A stretch of 64,000 bases of DNA. Origin: Neonectria sp. B-13 (taxonomy: Eukaryota; Ascomycota; Sordariomycetes; Hypocreales; Nectriaceae). Position 1 is the stretch's first letter; every line of letters begins with the position of its first letter. This document shows positions 1-11,318 of this stretch, piece after piece. The position numbers were made by a program, and so were the translations under genes. Under the pieces are notes generated by a model. It was given only the letters and a program-made list of their open reading frames with translations, searched no databases and was not told the DNA's origin. Location of the stretch: assembly GCA_002682825.1 (NCBI GenBank), contig NOKP01000006.1, positions 930,001 to 994,000 on the forward strand. Direction: 5' to 3'.

Positions 1-211
1 CGATCCGAGCTGTTTCAGAACTTTAGGCGCGCAGCACCAGGGATGTCATGAGAAGTTTGTCACAGTGATCAAAAGTCTTTCAGCCACTGATAATAAACCG
101 AGATGCAGAGTCAAGATCAAAAACAGGTCAGCAGACGTAAATAAGCATACTGCAGAGAAAGGCCCCAGGTTTTCCAATTTCTTCTTAACGAAGATTCAAC
201 CCGGAACTTCT

Positions 212-1573
212 TCACTGCTCCAAAGCTGCCAACGCTTGATCCAAACGGCGCCCGGTCAACCGCTCAAAAACTTCGAGATACTTCGCTCTAGTCTGGGCAA
301 TCACGTCCTCGGGCATCTGGGTTGGGTAGTTAGAAATCTTGTGGGCTAGCTCTTGTGAAAGTGGACATACCTCGGCACCTTCTTTTCCCTTCAGTCCATG
401 GGACGTCAACCAGTCGCGCAGGAATTGCTCTGAACCAAACGTTAGTTCCCCAGAATAGCGTGTTTAAAAGAAAGGGAGCTTGTCTCACTGTCGAAACTCT
501 TCTGTTCTTGGCCCGGGCTGTACTCCGCCGCCGGCCAGAAGCGGGAGCTGTCAGGTGTCCTAATCACATTCTGGCATCAGCATTTATTGAGTAAACACAG
601 CTGGCGGACATGTCTCAGGAGCAGATATGAGGGGAAATTCAGAGTGACTTACAGGACCTCATCGACCAAGACTACTTCATCAGTCTCCTCATCAAGACCT
701 ACACCAACTGTCAGCATAATGACAAACAAAGCAGTTAACACCACGTAGCCTACCAAACTCAAACTTAGTGTCTGCAACAATGATGCCTCGTTCAAGCTAC
801 AAAATCAGGGTTAGCAATTTTGTTGAAGTAGTTTCCGAAAACAAAACAAAAGCTCAGAGTGAAGTCGGCAATTATTGGGTGATGAAAGCCATGCAAAAAC
901 AGAAGCCTTCACATAGAGCATATATTCTTTGTCCGGATAAGGAGCTGCTTACTGCGTAGGTGTGTGCGGTCTTGTAGATAGTCAAGGCCAGGCTCTCGAT
1001 CTTGTCTGCGTACTTGTCGCCAACGATCTTGCGTGCCTGCTCAGGGCTGATGTTCTCATCCTTCTCGCCTGCAGGTGCCTTGGTAGACGGTGTGTAGATA
1101 GGCCCTCCAGGAAAGGCTTGGCAGTTCTGAAGCCCGGCGGGCTGCGGGATGCCATGAACAGTGCCCGTCTTCTTATACTCTGCCCAAGACGAACCCGTGA
1201 TGTAACCACGAACAATGGCCTCAAGAGGAAAAATCTTGTACTTCTTGACGAGCATAGAGCGACCCCGGACACGCTGCCTCTCTTCAGATGTGAGGACCTC
1301 GGGCGCAGGAGGAGGCGTCATCGAAAGGAGATGGTGTTTTAAATCCGGAATCTGAGAGGGCAAAACGGTGAAGAGCCAGTGGTTTGTGATCATGGTGAGG
1401 ACGGCGCCCTTGTCCTGCACGCCGTTTCCAAGGATGCAGTCGTATGCCGAGATACGATCCGTTGCGACCAGAAGGTAGGTGGCGTTGTTGACTTGATAAA
1501 TCTCCCTCACCTTACCCTTGGCAATTAGGGGCAGGGAGGTCAGGTCAATGGAGGTCAACACAGGAGACGACAT
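212..1573 (-). CDS. ADE1: Phosphoribosylaminoimidazole-succinocarboxamide synthase (SAICAR synthetase)
   Basis: Catalyses ATP-dependent joining of CAIR and aspartate to SAICAR in de novo purine synthesis, in the cytosol. Five exons can be read: 1573-953, 796-754, 698-653, 559-489 and 429-212. They total 999 nt (332 aa), the usual size of the fungal enzyme. The start is the ATG at 1573 (MSSPVLTSIDL); an upstream in-frame ATG at 1618 is less typical. Family motifs seen are GKVREIYQV near the N-terminus, LLVATDRISAYD, IVRGYITGSSWAEY, and the split LERGIIVADTKFEFG / LDEETDEVVLVDEVL / PDSSRFWPAAEY segment that is recovered only after splicing. The C-terminal QFLRDWLTSHG segment is intact. ADE4 lies 4.7 kb away on the same strand. 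Identity is secure; exon joins are by eye but all keep frame. Confidence 0.95.
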
Positions 1574-2448
1574 CTTGACGGTGCTCTGGCGGTAAACTTG
1601 CTTGTTGAGTGGCTTCAAATCAGGTCTGGTGACGATGATGTAGTTGAAGGTTTGATGATGAGAATTCGAGGAGGGGCTGTTAAATGGATCCGCAGCGACT
1701 CGCGCTAAATAGCTGCTAACAGCTGTTGCGCAGAAAAACTTTTACTTCTGAGAACCCTGAATTGTGCTTACTGCCAATAGACAGTGATTATTCCACGACA
1801 TGCTCCACTCTTTTCAACGAGAATGGGATGCTTTGCAGTGTGCCCTCGGCCCTGTTGAACCTGACTCATATTCATAGATTCTGATGTTCTGTCTGACATT
1901 GAATCTTTTCAAGCGCGTGAGCTCTCACGTGAGTGTGCACCTGGTAGACCCCGTGGCTAGAACAATGACCGCATGTGTCAAGATGTGACTGCTGTCTTGA
2001 AGCATTGGGTCATTGGCAACGATGAATAAAACCACCCTTTCAAAACAGAAACTGGGATATATTTTGGATGGCCTAGGATTTTGGACGGCCTAGGAGAGAA
2101 TAAGTATTGACTTGGCCCTTAGTTGCATAGAAAAAATAGATAGGTTTCGAAATATCAACATTCGGCTGTAACCACTTTCCCTCAACAATGACGGCAGGCT
2201 TACTGGATGAAGATTTGAAGTAATGAAGGTAATTCTCTAACTACTTCTAGATTCATGATTAGAGTTACTTTTATCAAATTAACTCTCTTGCAGAGGCATT
2301 TATCGACTTTTGCGCAGGACTGGGATCAGTTGCGACTTTCGCATCACCCCGTCTCTTTAATTAGTTCGACAGAAGTATTTGATTTACTCTGCTTCGAATG
2401 TGCCCAATTCTTGATAATTAAACGCAAACTTTCCAAGCCTTAGGCAGC
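1574..2448. other. Intergenic, ADE1 promoter side
   Basis: This stretch lies upstream of ADE1 and downstream of the hydrolase at 2449. It is moderately AT-rich from about 2030 and has no open frame with family features. A TGACTC motif at 1862-1867 resembles a Gcn4/CpcA (general amino-acid and purine control) site. That match is short and could be chance. Confidence 0.4.
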
Positions 2449-3338
2449 CTAGAGTTTCAGCACATATTCCCTCTTATCAACCAAATGGCTATCAAGCCAC
2501 GCAACCGCCTGGCGAAACGCCTGCTCCTTGGCAAATCGCTGCACCTTGACGTTCGGGTCACCCCGAACTGAGAATCCGTGCTCCACGCCGGAGAATAGGT
2601 TAATCTGGTAGTCTTGCTTGGTCTCGATGAGAATCCTCTCCGACTCGTGGCGTTTCTCGACGGGGAAAATCGAATCCGTCTCGGCTGCTGCGATGGACAA
2701 CGGCCCGGTTATGGCAGCGAGTTCCTCGGCCTCCACGAACGACGGGTGGGCGACGAAGCCGCACTCGATGCCGTCTTTGTAATGGCGGACGACGTACTAA
2801 GGCATGGTTAGTTCTTGCGGTGCACTTTGTTTGTGAAGTTCACTGACCTTGGCACCGAAGCAGTATCCAACAGCCCCGATGCGCTTCGCCCCATTGTCTC
2901 TCAAGTATTTGAGTCCGGATAGGATAATGGGGTCGATAAACTCCTTTGTGTGCGGGTTCTCGCCGTTGGACCCCTTCGCTATCCATCCCATGACATCAAA
3001 ATCATCCGGCATGTTCAGGGGCGCCGGGTCGCCATTGAACAAGTCCAGAACCAGACAAGTGTATCCTTCTGAAGCATAGGCGTCGGCCATCAGCTTGCTG
3101 TTCTGCCAGATGCCGATGATGTCTGGCACGTACAGGATTCCAACACCGTCGTGGGCTTTGGACGCAGGAGGGGAAGCCAAATAGGCCTGGATCCCATTGT
3201 CAATTGTGATAAGGCTGCCCGTCGGATTGCCTCTGTTTTGTTCCGAGTGAGTCAGTGTTTCTGGTGTCCAGGAAATAATTTGGCTTACTCATGGAGGAAT
3301 CCCGTCGCGCAACACTGAGCAGGAGGGTTAGAAGCCAT
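2449..3338 (-). CDS. Dienelactone hydrolase family protein
   Basis: Alpha/beta hydrolase of the dienelactone hydrolase (carboxymethylenebutenolidase-like) family, probably cytosolic; the substrate is unknown. Exons 3338-3289, 3232-2848 and 2796-2449 give 260 aa, typical for the family. The start MASNPPAQCC at 3338 is chosen because it splices cleanly into the conserved GNPTGSL segment. The nucleophile-elbow Cys is in VGYCFGAK, the acid would be in the AAETDSIFP region, and the His is in GVEHGFSVRGDP, so the Cys-Asp-His triad appears complete. It is divergent from a second hydrolase-fold gene starting at 4076, with about 740 bp between the starts. This suggests a shared regulatory region. Confidence 0.92.
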
Positions 3339-4075
3339 GGCGAAAACGTCGATGATTCGGATTTACGGCTATCGGAGAAAATGAAACGATTGAGTTTAAA
3401 TTAAGTTGACGACAGTGAATTTCCTCAGCGATCATCCGTATTTGGACAAATTACTAGACTAGAACTCCGCATCTCCGTCTCAACGCCGCAGGCCGGGTAA
3501 CCGACCGTCCGTGATCGGGTAAATAGGCCGCAGCCGAGGAGTCATGACCTTGAGCGATCAGCGACCAACCGGCAGGGTTGAAAACTAGTACTACTGAGTA
3601 TTTAGTTAGTATCAATATTAGCAGTATTTTTTGCCAACCCTGCCGACCAGGGGGCGGCTATCGAAACCCCAGATACGGATTAAGGTCGGGGTAGTTTGCC
3701 TATCGCAGGCTGGCGTCGGTCACCATGGCACAGTGCTTTGCCGGGTGTGGTCCTCTCTTATCGCTCGATGCCTCTTTGATGGTAAGACGGCTGAGGAGTC
3801 GGGTGCATTATCCGATGCGACCGTGCCGCACACAGTAAGCGGATAACGCACCATTAGAAATGCACTGCACTTGACTTGGTAAGTTCTGCCGGTAGGCTGC
3901 GCAGATAAGGTCGGCCTGGAGAATGGAGACACCGCACCCGCATCTCCGTTGGACTATCCATATCCGGCCTCCGGGTTTAATTACACCTCTACCATCAGCA
4001 TATCTCTCTATAGTTGCGATTCACAAATCGAGTCGAGCCACAACCGTGAATTCACAAATCATCACCACCATCACC
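3339..4075. promoter_or_regulatory. Divergent promoter between two dienelactone-hydrolase-type genes
   Basis: This 737-bp head-to-head spacer holds two inverted repeats. A perfect 11-bp pair, CGGCAGGGTTG / CAACCCTGCCG, lies at 3570-3580 and 3635-3645 around an AT-rich core. A second pair of 13 bp with one mismatch, GGTGCATTATCCG / CGGATAACGCACC, lies at 3802-3814 and 3840-3852. A CAT/CAC run at 4061-4077 sits just before the right-hand start codon. A regulatory role is inferred from position only. Confidence 0.5.
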
Positions 4076-5493
4076 ATGTATGCAGACATCTCCAAACCCG
4101 CCGCGGCCCTTCCGCAGCTCCAGCCCAAGGACATTCAGCCCGGCGTGTCGCTGCTGGCGCCGCTTTCTCGCCGCGGCCACGGCCCGGCCGTCATCCTCCT
4201 CACGCCCAACTCAACCGATCAATTGAGCATCAAGGGGGGCGTTCCATCTGCGTCCATCAAATGGGCCGAAGAGGGATTCACTGTTGTAGAGATTCAAGCC
4301 GCTGCCCTTGCTGCAGGAACCGCTGTCCTGGAAGCAGCCATCAGAGCGTTGAAGGAGTGTGACAAATGCGACGGGACGGAAAAGATCGGGCTTGTCGGTA
4401 TGTCTTTGAAACTATATGCTTCAATTGATTTCTCGCTGACATTCATATTCAGCCTACGATCCAGCCTTGTGGAGTCAGATTGTCCCAGCTCTCTCATCAG
4501 TTCCCCAGATTTCAGGGGCCATCTTGTATGCCAACCAAGGCCATGACGTGAAGCAAAGCCAAGCGGCGGTGCCAGTTCTCGTACACTTAGCCGGTGCATC
4601 CTCCGTCCTCCCAACTCGGACGCCCAAGTTCACCGAATACTTCTATCCCGCTCTCACATCCTTCAAATTTGCCACGTCATTTACCAGCGAGTTCAACTAC
4701 GCCGCCGAGGCCATCTCCCACACCCGCAACTTGACGTTCCTCAAGCCCCTGGTTGAGGGCCCGTTCTTCGACTTGGAGGCGATCTGGGACGAGCACACGC
4801 ACTATGAGTTTACCGACCGCTCCGTCGAGCATACCATGGCCACGATGGTTCAGGAGCCTTACGTAAATCACATACCTACTGTACGCCGTCCTGAGCTTCC
4901 CTGTGTGGTTGATTCCTCTACTCATATCTCTTGCAGATGACTGGCGGCATTGGCCGTGAACGCCTCAGCAACTTTTATCGGCACCACTTCATTTTCCAGA
5001 ACTCTGATGACACGGAGCTTGAGCTGATTAGCCGAACAATCGGCATCGACCGTGTCATCGACGAATTCATTTACAAATTTACCCATGGCAAAGCCATTGA
5101 CTGGCTGTAAGTTCATTTGAAAACCATATGTTCCCTAACTTCCCACTGATGACTTTTCGCAGAATCCCCGGGATCCCTCCTACAGGAAAGTACGTCGAGG
5201 TTCCCATGACTGCAGTAGTGAACGTGCGGGGAGACCGCCTGTATCACGAACATATCGCATGGGATCAAGGAAGCGTTCTTCGACAACTGGGGCTTCTGCC
5301 GGAGTTTTTGCCGTTTCCCTACCCACTCCCAGACGGCCGGGTTCCAGCCTCAGGGAAAGAGTTCAGATACCAAGTCCCGGTGGCGGGAGTGGAAACAGCA
5401 AATAAGATGAGGGAGAAGAATTCCACTGAGTCTAATGAGATGTTTGGTTTTACTGTACAAGAGGCAGATCTCAAGAAGAGAAGCAGTCTATGA
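4076..5493 (+). CDS. Dienelactone hydrolase-like protein with C-terminal SnoaL/NTF2-like domain
   Basis: Four exons, 4076-4397, 4453-4880, 4937-5106 and 5163-5493, give 416 aa. The N-terminal half (residues about 1-180) looks like a degenerate alpha/beta hydrolase fold. The C-terminal half (residues about 210-380) contains TMATMVQEPYVNHIPTMTGG, an FYRHHFIF segment, a GIDRVIDEF segment and DRLYHEHIAWDQ, a pattern seen in SnoaL/NTF2-like polyketide cyclase-type domains. Known fungal relatives are annotated as carboxymethylenebutenolidase or dienelactone hydrolase proteins. No clear nucleophile elbow is visible in the first domain, so catalysis there is doubtful. It is divergent from the hydrolase at 2449-3338. 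The substrate is unknown. Confidence 0.88.
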
Positions 5494-6270
5494 TAGTATG
5501 TTAGTTCACTAGCTTTATGTTACACAATGAACAGACGGGAACTAGTTATCAAGGCCTGGTTGTTATGTTCCTTGTCCTAAGGTGTATACATTTAGGGACC
5601 CAATCCCTTCAGCAACCCGAACGGCGTCCCCGTTCCTCGGAATGCTCCATCCAAACAATACATGATCGACATGAAGCTAAACTACCGCCATCAAAGTACA
5701 CGTACATACAGATACAATAACAAACAACCCCTAGTCCTTGGGAACAGCCAGGAGCTCTTCTCCGAATTGTAATGTTGCTGGGAACCTCTTGTTCCTGAGA
5801 ACAAGAGGTATGAGGTTAGAACTGCTAGCAGACTCTGATTTACTGCTGATTGCGATGAACAGACGTCGCTAGCAGGTGGGCTGCCACTACACACATTCCT
5901 CTCACTGCATCCTGAAGCCCTGTAAACCAAGTTTAAGAAACATCATCAATGCAGACACACCTTTGGTGTTCCATACCAAGTCACATTTCAATGAGAGGCA
6001 GTATTCTATCCTTTTCTTTTTATTTAATCTCCTTTTAAAGCTGTCTATAAGTCCACAAAAATATCTTTTTTAAAGCAACCTGTCCTGACTTAGTAAAATA
6101 TAGGTCATCAAACAAGAATCTCATGCCGAGCATCGCGAGAAGCTAGCATTTTCACTGTCGGGAGTTGCCAACCATTCGTGGTAACTGTATAGTTCCTCGA
6201 GGCCATAGGCCAACACCCCAGACGGATCGTTGAAGCCCATGCTTCCGCTCTGCATACTCGCACTAGCAAT
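5494..6270. other. Convergent 3' intergenic region with a strong hairpin
   Basis: This region separates the 3' ends of the SnoaL-type gene and ADE4. It contains an 11-bp perfect stem with a CTGA loop at 5784-5809. Otherwise it is AT-rich with no supported gene. Confidence 0.5.
5784..5809. repeat. Perfect 11-bp inverted repeat (hairpin)
   Basis: The arms ACCTCTTGTTC and GAACAAGAGGT are separated by the four bases CTGA. The hairpin lies in the 3'-3' spacer and may fold in the 3' UTR of either neighbour. Confidence 0.7.
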
Positions 6271-9088
6271 CTAACGCTTAGTCGCAAAGTTGTGAAGACT
6301 GTGGTATCGTTAGTCGCTGGGCACTTGTCTGAGCTTCTCATTAGCAAACATACTTAATGTCCTCTTGGTTGATCTCTCTCTTAGCTTCCGCGCGCACATT
6401 CACGGCGCCACCATTGGCAATCAGGGTCAGTTTCTTTGCGTCTGAGCCTTCATCCTCTGCGTTTTTTCTCTTCTTCCCATTCACCCGGATCTCGCTGAGG
6501 TGCTCAAAGTAGCTTTCGGGCACTTCTGTCTGATACTTGCCAGAGAAGACGCCGACCTCAAAGCCTTCGACCTCAGACTTGCCCTCGACTGCCTCGAGGC
6601 AGGCATCTTGCAAATCTTCCAGTGACTGATAAATAAGCTGAAGCAGGTGTTAGCAATGAAGATTTGCGGACCATTGTAAATTACCTCATCGGCGCCAATA
6701 TGCTTTGCAATTTCCAGCCTGGTCTTGTTATGCGCAACAAGTTCTGCGTCATCCATAGTCAGTATATTTCTCTTATATTACTTCACGCTTGGGCAGTATT
6801 CTCACGTGCAGGGTCGGCAAGATCAATGCCGTACTTGAAAATATTAGGTTAGCGGTGGTCCTCAAGGGCGCTGCTGTGCTAGCAACATTGGGGGGCATGA
6901 TAGAGTGTTAGGCCGGATTCGACTTACGACATGGGGATGGGTGATTTCTGGCGAACACGAAGCCAGGATAACCTTAGAAGCGCCTGCTTCTCTGCTCATC
7001 AAAACCTAAATAATCAACTTAGTAAGGTCTCTTCCAGGAGGAAGTGCTCTGGCTGGTCTCGGAAGAACACATCTTGATCCTATCTCCCGAGACTTCACGA
7101 GCAGTGAAAAGAAGATCACGTACAATTTCACGTGCTGTTGTGCCGCGCACTATAGAATCATCGGTTAGAAGAACAACCTTGCCTGCGAATTCGGACTGAA
7201 TAGGCGACAGCTTTCGTCGGACGCCCTTCTTTCGTTCTGTTTGGCCGGGCTAGAAGAAGTCTGAATTAGTGGAACTGCTTCGCTTTATGTGCTGTATCAA
7301 TTTAGTAGTACGCCCATTGGGGCCACTCTAGTGTTTGTTCGACCCTGCAATGGAAGGTGTTTAGGGATTGACGAACCATGATGAATGTTCTGAACGTGTA
7401 CCTAAGGTTTTGTTAATTACCCCTCAATGGTCAACAAGTCCGAGATTTTGTTTACCTGTTCTTTACAAACGCATTCGAGAGCGGCTTATTCAAGCAACTC
7501 GCAAGGACGGCCGCGGATGTATTGCTGGTCTAATTGGCAAGATTCCAGTTAGAACTTGCCCGTTTGGTTATTGGAACATTGAGAAAACGCTTACCTCTGG
7601 AATCGGGATGACTATAGTACGTAGGTTAGCATCATTGTCTTTGCCGAAACATCCCAAGGTGGGGTGGGGAGTCACTAACCAACATCAATCTCTTGGACGC
7701 CCTTTTCTCCCAAAATCTCCTTGACCTTCTCTGCGAGCTTTCGTCCCATGTTCTGCCGGCTGCGATGAATAGAAATTCCATCCATAGTCGTGTCAGGCCT
7801 TGAGAAATAAACCATCTCAAAAATGTCAGGAGTGTAGGATTTCCTCTCCACAATTTGGCGGAACTGTGGGCTGCCTCCCTTCTCAATAAAAACCGCACAT
7901 CCCGGCAAGATGTCGATGACGTTGGTGAAGCCAAGCTGCGTTAAAGCCACAGATTCTGAAGCCATAAAGTAATCCATAGCTCCTTTCAGAGTAGTAGATG
8001 GTCGAGATCCAAGGCAAAGAGGACGAATACCATTCTCATCTCTAGCAAAATATTAGTCAAGATTCCAAAATATAAACCAAATGAAAATATTACCTGAAAC
8101 CCAGGATACCAAAGCCAGTGATCATGGCAGTACAAGCAAAGCCACCCTTACACCTTGAATAGACTTCGCGGAGTCCAGCAAAGACATCATCTACATTGGC
8201 TCGAGCCTTGCCAAGTTCATGGAGAGCGTGCGCGTAGATGTTCAGACTAGGGAATTGGGGTTAGCAGGTACATGGCAAGATATCCCCGGAGTTGATTGAA
8301 CTTACAGGAGTTCGGAGTCAGAGTCAGTGTTGATGTGGCGGCGAGCCTCAAGGTCCAAGAAACGACGAAGTTCTGTGCTGTTGACCAAGTTGCCGTTCAC
8401 TGACATGCTCAAGCCGAAAGGGCTATCTGTTGAAGGGGTTTGTTGTTAAGAAACTGAAGATCCGCCTTGACTCCAGCGTTGTTCGGACGGCAAAACTTAC
8501 TGACTGTACTCATGTTAGCTTCAATTTCCCAGCAATGTGGGTTTTCAATCACTCACCATAGAAGGGTTGGGCTTCCGATCTAGAGTTCGGAGATATCAGC
8601 AGCGAATCCTTCAACGCCAGCAGAGAAGTACATACGCAGAGGCAGAACCGCTGGTGGGGTATCGAAGATGCGAAATGCCCTTTGCCGGATTGTTAATCGA
8701 AATCCTAGGTTCTCAAGTTTCTAGATTCTCTAGGGATTCCTTACCATGCCGCCAGGCAAATCGGCTATGCGCGCGCCTTCCTGAAAGACACTGGCCGCCA
8801 TCCCGAGACCTTTACTCTGATAGAGCCTTCCCCCTTCGCATACGGTGATGCCTGCAGCATCTTGTCCGCGCTAGTCCGAGCGTCAGTATGTGAGTGAAAT
8901 GCATTAGAAATTCTCGAGACATACGTGTTGGAGGTAGAACAGGGATTCATGAAGTTCTACCGCAGCCGTCGTGGCTTTGGTGTCACCGAGCTGAGTTGAA
9001 GTAAGTAGAGGTTCGCATCAAAAGCCAGGGATGGAGGGGCAAGTATCTAGACGGAGAGACATACCAGTATGGCGCTAATACCACACAT
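6271..9088 (-). CDS. ADE4: Amidophosphoribosyltransferase (glutamine PRPP amidotransferase)
   Basis: First committed step of purine synthesis: PRPP plus glutamine gives 5-phosphoribosylamine. The start at 9088 reads MCGISAIL, so Cys2 is the Ntn-hydrolase nucleophile after Met removal. The coding sequence is broken by many short introns. Recognisable segments in order are [46 protein letters not shown], the phosphoribosyltransferase domain with [15 protein letters not shown] and [12 protein letters not shown], the PRPP-binding loop [18 protein letters not shown], and [13 protein letters not shown] last 55-nt intron (6353-6299) adds a short terminal exon, so the protein ends [11 protein letters not shown] at 6271. 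Reading through that donor would give an earlier stop at 6341. Identity is certain; internal exon borders are not all resolved. Confidence 0.94.
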
Positions 9089-10330
9089 TGTTGCGTATAC
9101 CGAATGTAATTGGAAAAGGGTGTCGACTAGTTGTGCAAAGAAATGACGCTTTGATGTTGAACGCAATGAAGCCTTTGTGCTGGACGCAACGCTTGAGAGA
9201 AAGACGAGATCTTTTCTCGTTTCTGGTGGGGCACCAAAAAGTCTGCACTGAGAGGTGGTGCTGATGCCTCAGGCCCGAACGCCACCCACTATTTTTGATA
9301 GCGAAGAAGCCGCTTCAAAGCTCTACAAGCGCCTACCTAACGTAAAAGGTCAGGCCTTGGTCCCGTCTCATACGTATTATCACACATGACTGATTTAGAT
9401 GTTGAGTTTGTTGTTGAATGAGCCTAATGAAAAAAACTAGGCAAAGCTTTTGTTCATTGGGGAATTTGTGATGCACAGTCAATGCATGTGTGATGTAACA
9501 AAATCCACATTTCCCCATTCATCAGGAAGATCGGCCTGCGAGCCTTTCAAATGCGACTAGTTGTTGAGGTCAACATCGTTGCTCTCTTGCTCGGTATGCT
9601 CCCGGTTCTCATCAAGATCTCAGTTTTCATCCAGATAGCAGTATTTCCTCAACATCCCGACCATCTAGCCAACAACGTCTTTTCCTTCTTGACCTTTGTT
9701 GTTCGTATCGCTGTACGGGCCTACTACCTACTACTTTCAGTTTCCGAAGGCGCTGCAGACCTTCAGACCTCTTGCTCTTGCTCGAATTCCAATCAGTTTG
9801 GTGTCTTCCAGAAGCGGAAGAAAAAGATGCATCGACTTTTCCAGGAAAAGGAATATCTAATGCTCTCCAGAGTAGGCGCAACTTTTACGCATTGCAAGAA
9901 TGACATCAGCGTCCGCCTCGTGTGCTCGCATCACTAATCGTCGGTCTTCGGGAAACATCAACCAATAGAAATGGCGAGGACGGAGTGGCATGGAGCTTGG
10001 TGAGATGCCTACTGCCTTCCGAAACTGTCGCCACCATGACATTGCTTGGTTTAAATAATAAAAATGGCCTGAATGGTGGGCTGCAGATATTCGCGTACAC
10101 TCTTGCGAAGTATGAATTGCAAGCATTTTTCATCGCTATGACCAGTTGCCCAGCTGATCAAAGTCTTCAAGGGGCTGAGTTTCTGAACTGTTAGCTTTGG
10201 AACATAGGACTTATGACATGGATTCTCCAACCTTTGTGTACTGACCAATCAAATCAGGGATTTCCTGGTAAGTTAACTATGCCTTCTGTTAGCTTGTCCA
10301 GATCGCTGGTGTGCAATTTATGGACTGACT
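9089..10330. other. Gene-poor region upstream of ADE4
   Basis: No recognisable gene. On the minus strand two short frames (about 10126-9857 and 9881-9627) are rich in charged residues and overlap in different phases. They could be exons of a degenerate or unrecognised gene downstream of the Cys/His-rich frame, but no family motif or convincing splice set was found. ADE4 promoter elements should lie close to 9089-9400. Confidence 0.35.
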
Positions 10331-10823
10331 TTATCCACCTGGGCCGATCGATATGATTGATAATCGATCTCGTTCCACGATGAAACTGCATGATGAGCAT
10401 CGGCATTTCGTACATGTTAATAAGTGCAGAGCTTCGTCCTCCCACTGAATCCTACGGTAACACCCATTGCAAACGAAGCGCCTGCACTTGTGTTTATTCC
10501 CGATGGATGTTCGGGTCGAACAATACCCGCAAAGGTGTTTCGTGCATTCATGCAGCTCTTTCTCTCCAAGAGGAATGCGAATTGCGCAGCGCTCACAGAG
10601 ACTATTTAGTCGATGCATGAGTGGTACGTGTAGTTGGGGAGCCGACGTTTGCAACGCCAGCGATACAAGACAAGACAATGCATTCATGACCCTCAGCAGC
10701 TGAGAAACATTTGCTACATTCAGTACTACCATGTTCTCCTTGCGTGTCTTGGGATGGCCATCTCTTTCTTCTTTGGAAAACTGTACCGCAGCGACCGCAA
10801 GACCACATGTTGTATTTTCTCAT
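10331..10823 (-). CDS. Putative Cys/His-rich zinc-knuckle repeat protein (tentative)
   Basis: Two frames share a repeating C-x2-C-x(6-11)-H-x-C-x4-C pattern. Exon 1 (10823-10672) contains CSKCFSAAEGHEC. Exon 2 (10601-10331) contains CERCAIRIPLGEKELHEC, CGYCSTRTSIGNKHKC and CNGC followed by H-x3-C-x2-C. Removing 10671-10602 as a 70-nt GT-AG intron joins the frames and restores the H-x-C-x4-C-x2-C spacing across the join. The donor (GTCTTG) is poor and the CTAA branch-like site is very close to the AG, so a one-base frameshift or a decayed gene is a real alternative. The start and 3' end are uncertain. No known family was identified; zinc binding is inferred from residue spacing only. Confidence 0.4.
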
Positions 10824-11318
10824 ATGATCCTAGAAAGAGCTTGCCCTTTTCGTTAGACATGAAGAGAGAACGTTCTTTCCCAGACACCCAAGAGCTTGAT
10901 CTTATGTCCACAGTAAGACATAAAATCAAACACCAAAAAAAGAAGGACTCGAAGTCGTATCGTGCCTTAATATTGTTGTTGTGTAGGCTAAGTTCTGCAG
11001 GGCTCTCGGCTGCTGCAGTAGGAGTGTCTGGCAGCCTTGGGCCACCACCAGCCCTCAACAAACGCCACCCACACGCCAGATAGACTGAGCCAATCATACA
11101 ATCATAATAAAGCATCTCCATAACTACGTCAGATCTGACTACCAAGCTCAACCTTCTCACCAAAATCATGCGATTGGCCGGAGCGGGTGAGCAAATCACG
11201 CGTCTTCCTCCTAGTCCCGGCCCAAAAGACTCTATTCATAAACTGGGTATAAGCCGAAAGAATACAAACCACGTCTGCGTCCCAACATGAGCACTAGACA
11301 TGCGGTCATTATGCATAC
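10824..11318. other. Intergenic, 3' of chitin synthase
   Basis: Probable 3' UTR of the chitin synthase and spacer. A 157-codon minus-strand frame crosses the region, but it lacks domain features and ends inside the Cys/His-rich locus. Confidence 0.4.

Noticed and set aside
3350..4075. Plus and minus frames of 60-75 codons in the divergent promoter
   Set aside because: Short overlapping frames without motifs; better explained as spacer.
4061..4078. CAT/CAC run that would read as six histidines before the second hydrolase gene
   Set aside because: It lies in the 5' leader in a different frame from the coding start; a simple repeat, not a tag or vector remnant.
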